Assembly (NCBI GenBank): GCA_013365325.1
Contig: JABVXV010000308.1
Span: 11,857 to 73,125 of the forward strand
DNA: 61,269 bases
Source of the DNA: Dipetalonema caudispina
Lineage: Eukaryota; Nematoda; Chromadorea; Rhabditida; Onchocercidae
Direction: 5' to 3'
The translations under genes and the position numbers were made by a program. The notes beneath the pieces were generated by a model, which was not told the origin of the DNA, did no database searches, and was given only the letters and a program-made list of their open reading frames with translations. How positions within the stretch are numbered: the first letter of the stretch is position 1; every line of letters starts with the position of its first letter. Below are positions 25,413-37,000 of this stretch, in pieces.

Positions 25413-27666
25413 TGATAAACGTTTTAAATTAATTAAATAATTAATTAAACACTTGTGAAAATTATCTTAAATACTTCGTTTCCTGCCATTAAATAACTCT
25501 GGAAACATGCAATGTGAGATAAAATGGAAGCAAGAAGAGAAGATAGAAAGGAATCAATGTTCAGTAAGGTTTCGCACCATTACTTACAAATCATATATAT
25601 TATTTTAATTAATGAACCAAGAAACTAATTATAAACAAAAAAAGAAAACGAAGAATAGGGATAGAGAAAAAGTGATACATTAATAGGATAAGATTTTTAG
25701 AAAACAATTCATCAATAAAGATCAGGCTTTTTTTTCAATCATCTTTCTTCTATTAATTTTTTGTTTTATTTTCATATAACTTAGCTCAAAGGCTGTTATC
25801 CTTGAATGACTTATATGTGTATTATAAAAAAAAAAAAAATGACGCTAATGATAGAACAATTTTCCCACACATTCAGACAATTTAATCTAAGCCATGAGAC
25901 GATCTGAAATTTAAATAAAGACTGCAACCTGATTTTATAAAACAAATTCAAGAAAAAGTCATCCAAATAAAATTAATAAGGAATAAAAAAAAAAAAAAAA
26001 AAAAGAAACCAACTAGAATAGTTTATCTAATTTATCTAAAAGTAGAGAATTCGAATCAACAAATATCTAAAGGATTGAAACTTCCTTAAGAAGAATGCGA
26101 TAACATTTCTCGATTTGTAAAAGCTGAAGGAGCCAGCAATTACATTTCAGGATGTAAATGCCGGTTTTTAATAGCCCTTCCTTTTCTCCCTCATTTTTAA
26201 AGTACCATATTCTTGTGACTGATGTTCATGATATTTTAGAACACTGTACATTATCAAAACTTTCCAAAATTATTGTGAATATTAAGAACGAAGACCGAAC
26301 GGAACATCAAAAATTGCCCTTAAATTAACTGACATTAGAATTCTTTCATTCGGATTACAATAAATGCTACAGAGAAAATTACTACTCAACGAGTAGATAT
26401 TTCATTTGTTGAATAAATTATCACAACAAAAAGGTTACCATTGGTAGGAAATCAAAAATATAGGAGAGAACAGAATAAAATGGTGAAACTAATAAGATAC
26501 CACAAGAAATTAAGTTATACAGAATTCTTGGCTAGCTATAAAATTTCAACAAAAATCCTACTATGTGTATCTTTGATAGCATTCCTGCTTCATAATAATT
26601 TGTTGAAAGTGAATTAGTAGGTGAGTATTTTATTAATTTATGAATTCAATTATGTTTGCTCATAATATGAATTTGACGCAAAATGATTCAATATCATATA
26701 GTGTAGTACTAATTAACACTAAGTGATATTTAACCCATATGGTAACATAAACTGTATGAAAAATGATAGCAAATGATAATGCTGATAAAATGTAAAGATA
26801 AGTATTTTTTAGTGGCATGAAAAGAAGCAGAATCAGTAAACCGGATACAGTTTATGTATACCCTCAACAATAAAGTATTGACGTTTTCGATTTCTACTTC
26901 ATAATGTGTTATTTCTCATTATTCCTGAGTAATGAAAAGGTATAATTCAGTTAATCCGATAACTCCTCCGGTGTAATACATAATCATACGAACCTCAACC
27001 CCCTCCTTACATCACCACGAATGAAACATGAAATGACGTCATCGAACACCGTAATCCAAATATTATCGTTCTCATGAACATCAAACTAAATGATGCGGCC
27101 CAATAAGACTGACACGTTGCAACGTGCAACATCAACATCCCTACCACTTCATTTTATCTTCATGATGAGAAATATTCCACTGAAAATGAGGGGATGTATG
27201 ATGACGCGTTGTTTTTCTCCCGAATTAATTTTCTATGAAAATATATTGACAGGCCTTAAATATACATATATATGAGCATGTGCACATAGAAATGTTTGAG
27301 AATCTCTGTCGTAGCGTATTTAGAAAATTTAGATGCGGAAATATAAACATATTGTCCGACTTAAGTTGAACATTTCGAACACGTAAATGTATACAAGTTA
27401 TGAAGATCTTCAGTTTTCAGTTATTATATAAATTTTTTTTATGGGAAGTTGACACATATCTGCTTTGATGTCCTTAAATGAGAGATGTTTGCATGAAGAA
27501 TCCACGATAGCTAATGCTATCTTCTAGTGTAACAAATGCGAATTTGCGAATTAAGATAATCGTTTACTTTAGCTCAGTGAGTAATAGTAGTAGCGAGAAA
27601 TACACGTAAATTCATAATAGCAAAATACACTTTCCTAAAGTTTAACATATAATGGGTAGTTGAAAT
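25404..27666. other. Intergenic region: crh-1 promoter side and GalNAc-transferase 3' end
   Basis: No coding exon is supported. It holds the CRE at 27034 and A-runs at 25827 and 25987-26003. The crh-1 promoter and the 3' UTR of the gene to the right should both lie here. I found no AATAAA on the minus strand close behind the stop at 27667. Confidence 0.5.
27034..27041. promoter_or_regulatory. Full palindromic CRE upstream of crh-1
   Basis: TGACGTCA in the intergenic region 1.6 kb upstream of the crh-1 start, also 0.6 kb beyond the stop of the GalNAc-transferase gene. A candidate site for CREB control of its own gene. Confidence 0.4.
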
Positions 27667-30600
27667 TCACAGTTCTTCATGTAGCATCTTTTTAGGCTCG
27701 AGTTCCGGATCAACTTCTTGTATGTACCACTGAAACGACTTACAGTTCAGACTTTTCTTCAATTTTAAACGTTCACTCAGATCGCCGGCTTCTATTCCTT
27801 TCGCATCCGGTTGTTTCTCATAGAAGTATTTCTGCAAAAATCATTGCTTAGCAAGTGTATGTTTTCATTTTCATGTTTTAATCGATGCGAAATGTTGTTT
27901 GAATAGAGAAAGCAAGAAAGAAATAATCGAGAAGGTATACGGAGTACTTGTAATGATGGTAGGATAGAGAAATAATTAACGACAACTTTAAGTGTAAAAC
28001 TTTCATTTAGGTAAATGGTGTTTAAACTTGAATTGATTTTAAAGGGAACATTTTTGGGAATTTAATCATATAAACCATTATTAAAGTATATTATTGCATT
28101 TGTAGCGATAAGAACTTCGGAAGAGTATGAACTAAGTGAATAACTATATAATTATGTGTTACTATAAAATACTTAAAACTGGTAGGATTACCAAAACCAT
28201 TCGGCAATGTTTCTCCTAGTAAAAGCATTACACCTGCGCTGTCCTAAAAAGAATTAACGATGTTAGCAGTAGTTGCTTTCGCTTTCGCTTATCCGAATCA
28301 TACGTCTTTGACTGGTCAATATGTATACAATGTCTCCTTTCAATTACCTAAAATCCTTAGAGATATATCTTAGAAGTCTCAAATATATCCTGTCGTACAG
28401 TTGTTGCTATTAGTGTAATGCATTGAAATTTTAGAACAGATTTAACAGAAAGTAATTTGAACAATATGAATTGGAAAGGCAAATTCTTCATCACATTTAA
28501 TAGAAATAGAAATGAAGCATCGACTTACAACATAATCATCGAACCATACTTTAATGGTTCGTACCGAATTATACAGCTTCGAATCCATACCCGGTTTACT
28601 CTTATATGGGCGATGCGTACGAAACACGTGGCCAACATGACTGCATGGTGCCACTAAGATAGATCCACCGCAAAGCCATATCTGAACATTTCTAGATCTA
28701 GATAAATTTGTTATGTAATGGCAACACTCATTCAGTGATATTCTCATCCTAAAGTTGCATTGACTGAGTGGAGAAAACTTAATTTAAATAACGGCACAGG
28801 ATTTTTCATTTGTGATCTTATTTTCATTTAACATTAAGTATCCATGTAATGCCCATCAAACGAATTCAGTAAGAACGTTATCATCTATAATTCAGTCCAG
28901 TATGATGGCGCTAATGTATATTGGACTAGGCTGTGCATCATGCATCAGCTTAGGTTGTCAAATTTATTGATCAATTAGACCTAATGTATGGAATGGAATC
29001 TGTGAATGTCTCAAATTCGACGAACCCGAATGGACATTTCGATATTTTCAACTCCCCAAATCTCCATTCCGGCATCGTACTCACCCATTGTATGGAAATA
29101 TTTACGGTCAATTGCCAACAAACCGCCTGACATAGTCGCTGACCTATAATTTTCTCAAAAATATCTAGAATTGTTCCTTCTTTAAATACAGAACATACTC
29201 CGCTCACAGTACGATATTTTATTGGTCATAATCATACCCGTCAAAAAAAACGTTGGGATATCTTCCATCATATTCACTTGTTCCATAAGTTGTCAAAAGT
29301 ACAATTCGAATACTGTTAAATTTAAAAAATGTTATCCTACTTCAAATTAGTCTAGGAGGTATGCGTTACTGTGTGCTGGAAATCCTCCCAATGACATTGC
29401 TACGGTAGCTATCAAAAAAGTAAGAAACACAGAACACTTACCGAAATGGCTTAACGTTGTTTTCCGGTAAATCCCAATACTCCCAAGGAATATATTTCCA
29501 CGTAAATTCAAGATCCCAATTAAATGCACCCTTTGTTATCATTGCTTTCGAGTATTCAAACGTTTTCGCACTAATTAAATCAACGACTGGAAGAACAACT
29601 CTGAATTTTTCAATCTTATCTTCCACGACTTTAAAATCATTGAATCAAACATTAAAATGAATAAAATATGATTATCCTTCTTTTAATCCTATTTTTTTAT
29701 CTTCTATGATCACTAATTCCTTTTTTCCTACTGATAATTTTGCGGAGTTCCAACACTGTTCCCATGAAAGGAACAATAAAAGTAAGCCTTGGCTTGTTCA
29801 GTATCGCAACTCTTCCATTTTATCCATCAAGTCCTAACCTCAGATACTTTTCACTCATTATATGATAGTAGAGTGAACTTTTCGAACTATTTTTGATTCA
29901 AAAAAAGAATTTAACCTTAAATTTACAGCTCAAGAAAAAGGATACAATGACTAATACGATGAAGCTTAAATTCTGATTAATTCTATTTTTGTTGGCCAGT
30001 TCCCTTATTCATGAGCTTCCGTGTATGGAATCAATATAAAGTAAAATAATAATAAATAAGTAAATAACATATATCTCACTCTCTAACCTTGTCGAGTCTT
30101 CCTGAATTGGTAGCAGTAAAGGTTCGATCCATAACGGAGTTACTTCGCAATGGCTGTCCAAAAATATGAGAACATCACCACGAGCCACGTGTGATGCATA
30201 CACCTGGAAAACAAACAATTATTATTACGAAACAAAAAAGACTATTATCTATGCATTTCATTCGAAGTATACTTAAAGAACAAATCTATCTAAATTAGAA
30301 GTAAATACATTTTTAAAATTAGTCATATTTCTGGTAAAAATCCTTTTCTTGGCCAAAAATTGATTTGTTTATTATTTAAACGACAAATTAATTTCCCCAC
30401 CAATAAAAAGCCTCTGGATAGTATTTGATTAAAAAAGCTCAACCTTAGCCTTGATAAGGCCTAGTCGTTCATCGCTTCGTCGCATTATTATCTTTTTCAT
30501 TGGCCATTGTACATGATTACCGTAACTGATAATGTGATTAATAAGCAATGTATCATAATCACTACAGTCGTCGTATAATACAATCTCTTTCAGAAGCTCG

Positions 30601-31702
30601 GATGGAGTATGATCGAAAATACTATTTAGCATACGAATTAATACTGATAATGCTTCATTATGATAAATAATGACTATGCTTACACTTAAACTGATATTGC
30701 GAGGCAATGATTCACATCTGAAAGAAGAAAACAATAAATAAACTTTTAAATATCACTAAACCAGTAAATAGAATGGAACTTTTTGATGCTAATTGATATT
30801 ATGACTTCTACGTCAAATCATAATTTGTAATTGAAAAAAGTAATAATTAATCGTAGAAATCAATCAGCAGTATTTGTTGAAGTAGAATTCGGACATTTCG
30901 GAGCATAAAAATTCGAGAAATCAGGAAATATTATAAAAAGCTTGAAAATTCGATGAAAGATTTCTTACAGTTCGTGATAAATAGGTGGTAATTTACGACG
31001 TGGTCCAACTTTATCACTTGCTAATAAATCATAAGCAAATTTCTTGGCACCCCATTCGTATCGTTTCCTTTCTGCAACATCTGCTATCATATGACTCTCC
31101 TTTGGTGTAAATGGATCACAGTTACTAATATTAGGATCAACCGTTGACCAAGTTATTATGCTGAAATTGTTGGATTACGTTACATATCTCTAATATTACT
31201 GCTTTAATGAAGACAGGATGGATATATTTAGTTGCAGAAATTGAAGAACAGAAATTTGGTACAACAAAAAGTACGACAGATGCCAGATTTCTTTTTTTTA
31301 TATGATAGAAAATACGATAAGATAAACTAACAAATGATAAGGGTCAAGAACTGGACTCTAAGAAAAAATGAAGATATTGATGATAAAACCAAACAAAAAT
31401 AGCTGAAATAAAGGAATTTTGAAAAATCAAAAATATATTAAAACTTACTCCAAATATGGATCCACATGTGGGCATTTTTTCAGTATTGCTTTATTATTTT
31501 TCGACTCATCCTCATTTAAAACCGTAAATCCTTCCTCTGATATTTTTTCAGCAGGAAATTCGGAAATATTGATTTCATCGGCAACAGTAATACTAACACT
31601 AATAATATATATAAGATAATGAAGAAGTAATGGTTGAAAAAGGTTCACCAATAACAACATCAGTAATGGTTTGAAATGAAAAGACGAAAATGACAATGAC
31701 AT
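27667..31702 (-). CDS. UDP-GalNAc:polypeptide N-acetylgalactosaminyltransferase lacking the lectin domain (gly family)
   Basis: Golgi enzyme (GT27) that starts mucin-type O-glycans by moving GalNAc from UDP-GalNAc to Ser/Thr. Exons: 31702-31449, 31160-30969, 30717-30444, 30203-30080, 29628-29442, 29143-29026, 28681-28529, 27831-27667, giving about 488 residues. A hydrophobic segment near residues 12-41 fits a type II anchor. Catalytic landmarks: [18 protein letters not shown], the metal-binding DSH (256-258, in FLDSHCEV), the acceptor-side WGVEN (373-377), [21 protein letters not shown], and the terminal [13 protein letters not shown]. The protein stops about 16 residues after that, so the C-terminal ricin-type lectin domain of most family members is absent. 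WGVEN differs from the usual WGGEN or WGAEN. A short lectin-less member is known in C. elegans (gly-8 is a candidate ortholog), but I cannot confirm orthology. The ATG is preceded directly by a CT repeat, with an in-frame stop further upstream. Confidence 0.92.
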
Positions 31703-31703
31703 T

Positions 31704-31720
31704 GAGAGAGAGAGAGAGAG
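31704..31720. repeat. (GA)n microsatellite abutting the GalNAc-transferase start
   Basis: Read on the gene's strand this is a CT run ending 1 nt before the ATG at 31702. It is in frame with the ORF but lies after an upstream stop. It may act as a pyrimidine tract or simply be 5' UTR. Confidence 0.8.
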
Positions 31721-34050
31721 AACCCAATTCAATCATTCATGAACGATAGGAAAGAAGAGAGATGTATGATCCAAATGTGCTCCATAAAACTGCACAATTC
31801 CACTCAAAAGTTATATTTCTACCAATGTTTAAACTGTTTAGAAGTGATGAAAATGCAGTAATTAAAAGTCAGTATAAATTGATTCTAAATTCCTGCAGTT
31901 ACTTTCAAAATGATCTGGTAACAGGTTTACAAATGATCAACAACCTATTAAATACTTAAGGAATCGTTCATGACTCAAGTATTAAAATTAATGACGATAA
32001 TTAGATATGACTTACAGCGACAAGATCACTCATATGCTTTGATGCATAGTAGTCTGAATTATGATGACATGAATTAGGATTGCAAGGCTAGTTAAAAAAT
32101 CTTTTTGATCTTACTAATCCAGCTTGAAAATGCGCATTTCGAAAGCCATATCTAAGAACTTCTCAAAACTTGAGAATGCACTGGAAACAGAACGGGATTT
32201 TGTTTTTTTTGGGAATAAAATTTTACTTCAAAAACAAATCACCACAATATACACGTGGATTTCAATAATGGAATATAAATCACTCTGCTCACAGAATAAT
32301 TGGTTGGATGATCAATTTCAATGGATGGCATTAAAGAATATAAAAAAACGAAAACCTACAAATACATAAAATACAATTTTTCACGATGACTTTCAATTCC
32401 AGTTCTATCCCATAACAGTAAGACAGAATTTCTCACATGTTTAATAGCAGGTAAAGTAGGATATAGCTTTTAGTCAGAACCAATGTAAGATTAGATAATT
32501 AATGAATTTTTCAAGTTACAGACAGATGGATCACAAGGGAATTCTCAAGTATTTGATAAGAGCTAAAAATGGGTATTTTTAATTGCACTGTCATTTTCAC
32601 TATTTCCCGCTTGGAACTATTTTTTTTTTTTTACTTTTGTCCTTCTCTAAGAGATACAATTAAGTATTCCAGTTAAACCACATTTTTCTGTTGAAAAAAA
32701 ATACCATGTCTAACAGCATTCCTACTGATCAAATGCAAATAAGTAATATGAATGTCAAAATGTTCTCATTTCTGAAATATTTCCAAATACCTCTGAAGTT
32801 ATACCTAAATCCGTCACCGTAATAATTTAAAAACTGAAAAAAGTAGTAAAAATACATGTTAAAGAATCAGCCAATGATGGAAGTCCACTGAGTGTTAACT
32901 GCATTAAAAACGGATGACTCTGCAAATTAAAATGCTGGAAGAATCAAATGATAAGTGGTAATAACAGAAAGTCCACAAATACACAACGGAATTTATAAAT
33001 GATATAATGAAATGTTTGTTCAGGAAAATGTGAAAATCAATGTCTGACCAATTTCTAGAAAAAATATTGCGACCATTTCATCCTTCTCTTTTATGCACTG
33101 AGAAACCGAAAAATCAACTTCCAAACAGAATACTTAATAACCAAATATGCCTCGATTTTCTACTATTGTTTACAGTTGCAATCACCGATAATATAAAACA
33201 TGATACAACTTGACCACTTCAAAATTTGTGAACCTTTTTTTTCCATACAATTTGAGAAGGTTAGTCGCAGATTTCTGTTCTCCTAGCTGATGTTTTAGCT
33301 TGAATCGTAGATTTTTTGAGGTCTCAAGCACGATCAAAGTTAACACCGACAACACACAAAACTATACAAGTACACGAAACTTTTGATGTACCCGAATCGT
33401 TCATCTTTCTATGAAAGTCTACAACAAAAGGAACCAATGGAATTAGCAAACAGAAGGAAAAGGCAACGTTAACATAAATATAAGCACACGAAGAACAAGC
33501 ATGCATAATTTAAATGTCGCAAAAAAGTAAATTCCAAAGTTACCTCAAAATCAAGTTCAGTTTAACTCTTGTGGAAAGTATTTTGCATTACCTAGAACAG
33601 TTGTCATTCAGAGCTGAATTTCAAGTTTGAGTTCAATTTCAGATGGAAGATGAGATATCTTTGAGCTTTGTTTGTTTTTCTTGCGCACGTTCAAAATTTA
33701 AGTTTATCACAATTACGACCATTCCCGAACAATCAACAAAAATACTACTAAATGAACCGACTGAACGGAGCATTATCCCGTAGAAATTAGTAATGTACAT
33801 GCCAGAGAATATAAATACATAAATATACAGCGCATGAAATAACCCAGTAAAACAACCATCACCGAAGATTATAGCCAGTGAAGCTGCATAAAGAGTGATA
33901 TTATGAACAAAAAAATGAAAAATTTTTGATAATTTCTAAAGAATTGTTTCTTTTCCTACTTATGAAAAAATAAAAGTACAACACTGACCACAATTACAAG
34001 TTACAACCAAAATTAGTTTATCTATGAGTAAAACCGGCTTATTCTACCAC
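31721..34050. other. Intergenic region between HEXIM and the GalNAc-transferase
   Basis: No exon is supported on either strand. It contains short A/T tracts (for example 32621-32632). It should hold the HEXIM 3' UTR and the promoter of the GalNAc-transferase. Confidence 0.5.
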
Positions 34051-37000
34051 TTACTGTCCGTTATCAATCACTGCTTCATCCAGGCTTTTGCGTACCGCAT
34101 CACCCGTTTCCGAAACCGATGTACCACTATGCCGTCGTATTTTAGGTAATTCATCTTCGTAAGAAATATTATGGTCCTTCAGCAGCTGCTTCAACTTATC
34201 ATTTTCTAACTGCAGCAAACTCACGCGATCCGCTAGTTTGCCGTTAATCTTCTCTAAATGCATATATTCTCGTGTGACCTGAAATTAATGTACAATTTCA
34301 CCGTCAGTTAACTTGGTATAAACTAATGAACTCAAATGTTATTGTTTCTTTGAAATCTGAACTCCTACACTCACGCAGCTTTCAGCGCCATTACCATCAA
34401 AATTTTTATAAAAATGTCACCCAACTCTATTCACAATTCTTGTCTCATGACTGCTTTATATTTTTATTTCCTTATGTTGCAGTACCTCTTCTATTAAATT
34501 CTAGCTTTCCCACAAAGTTTAAAATAGAAAGAGCCAAAAGGAACTCCCTTTCAATCTCCTGAAGTGTACACTACAGCGTACTAAAAAATGGAACGAACCT
34601 CAATCTCCTTAACTATATTCAGTTCTTCATCCAATCACTGAGTAATAACACCGTTAACACTAAGAAGAGCGAAACAAAAAACATACTTCATCTTTAGTCA
34701 TATTACTGATGCGCTCCATATTAACATAATCATAATCAGCATCAAACTGCCGTTCCATCTCGTCATCTTCTGCACCTGAATAACTTGCACTGTCTGTTGT
34801 ATTACCACCCATTTCAGACCCTGACTGACCAATGGTACCACATCTACAACAAAACGAATTTTACTGAAGAATTGTCAAAGAAAAACAAAAACATGCATAC
34901 AGCAGCCTCATCTTTCTGATTTTGCAAAAGGCAGCTTTTACGTCCAAACGTTTTTAGAATATGTGAAAACCTGCGAATGTCTTGACTACATAAATTGGCT
35001 TCTATTATATACAAACAAAACATTTGCTTACACTTGGAATAAACAAATTCTCATCACCAGTCAAAACGGAACAGACAAAGGGGGACTAAACTTTAACCTA
35101 TTCTTCTTAACGGGGGAGATTTAGCTAACCAACGCACTAACTTCCGTAAATTCCCCACATCATTCAAAATCCCCCAACTTATAACTAATTTTATCTCTCT
35201 GATGATGAAAAGGACCAACACCACAGCAAGACGTGCCGCTCTGAAAATGTCTCATCCCAAATGCTTAAAAATATTTAAATTCCTGCTTCCGTCCTGAACT
35301 GACGGTACATTCGGCCAGCTTCGTTACCACTATTATCATCATTTCCTGCGACTTTTGCATTTCGGCAATTTTCAAAGCCAAGCATGCGGTGCTTAGGAAC
35401 TGAATGACTCGCCAAATCGACTATATGAAAATCTGCTCGCCTTTGGAGATTTTCAGAGTCGATCGAAAACGGAGCGTAGCACATGCGCGTATATGAATGT
35501 ACGTTGTTGTCGCAATACGCTCATCACATTTTTTTAGCATAATTGCAAACAACGTCTAGAAAAATTTGGAACTGGTTTAATTTTTTCAACGAGAAAGTTT
35601 TATTAACTTATATTTTAATTACGTTACGTTATTAATATGTGACGTTACTACTTCGTGCGTGACGTCACACAGAACTATTCCTTTTTCAAAAAAGCAATTA
35701 CTGTTCGCTTGAAACTGTAATAGACGAATGAAGGTGTCCTATTAAAATCTCTTCCAACAATCAAATAAAAAAGGGCGAGCTAAATCAAATATTATGGTAA
35801 TGACAGCACAATATCTATTATTTGAAGATCTTCGAGGAAAGCTACATCATTACTAGCGACCAATATATGAGCAACAAGAGGGTACCAGGACCGGACCTTC
35901 TTGATTCTTCTGGAACATGATCTAGAGGCGTAACTATACTACTTAAGCCAGACATCAGCAAGAGTTAAAACCAACAATATAAGCACATGAAGTTTGATAA
36001 TACCACTACATTGAAAAGCACAATATAAAGAGATTCGTGAACTGGAAAATTTATTCGCAGTTGATTGTAACAAGGGAAATAATATAAACCTTTCACGATT
36101 TGGTGAAAATCCTCCTGTGGATTGCCGTTGATGTGCAGCCACCGCAGGAAACGAATCGCCGATATCTGGAGGCATCGTACGTTTCTCATGATCTTCCAGC
36201 AGAAACTGTGTCGTATTGTACGGTGCCATAGGCTTACCGCGGGAAAACAATCTTAAAAAAGAAATCAGTCATAAGTTTGAAACTGATTTTACTCAGTTCG
36301 ATTCGATTTGAATCCATTTTTTTAAATCCCATTTTCAGATTTTCCACTGATTAGCCAATAAATGTTCCAAGAAACATCGCATATCTCATGTTTCCCCTAT
36401 CTGCCGTACCATATGCCATTTTTGAAGAATTAGGTAACTACTTTATTTGTTCCAGAAAGTACTTGAACATATTTACATAAAATTTTTGAAACATTTTCTC
36501 GACAGGAAATATTTCACTTTATATCTGGTTGTGTTGTAAATATGACCGAATGAATAAACAATCTACGAGAAATTCAAATTAAATTTCGACCTTTATGCTC
36601 ATTACAACTCCTTTTTTATGTGATTTAGAGTTATATCTAGTCAAGTGCAACTCTAAATTTGGTGGAAAACGTAATTTCTATGATAATGAACAGTGAGATA
36701 AGAAGTAGTGAGAGTTGCCGGAAAAACCAAATAGTTTACCATAAAATCTGTGGAAATTTCCTTACAATGAATTTAGTAAATACTACGTATCTAAGGTTAT
36801 AAATCATTCAGTTTACTTCCAATTCTTATTTACGATTAAGACTGTAACATGTGCTTACTGTAAACTTACTCCTAACTCTTGTTTACCATTAAGACTGCAA
36901 AACGTGCTTATTGTAAATTTACTTCTAATTCTTGTTTACGATTAAGACTGTAACCTGTGCTTACTGTAAACTTACTCCTAACTCTTGTTTACCATTAAGA

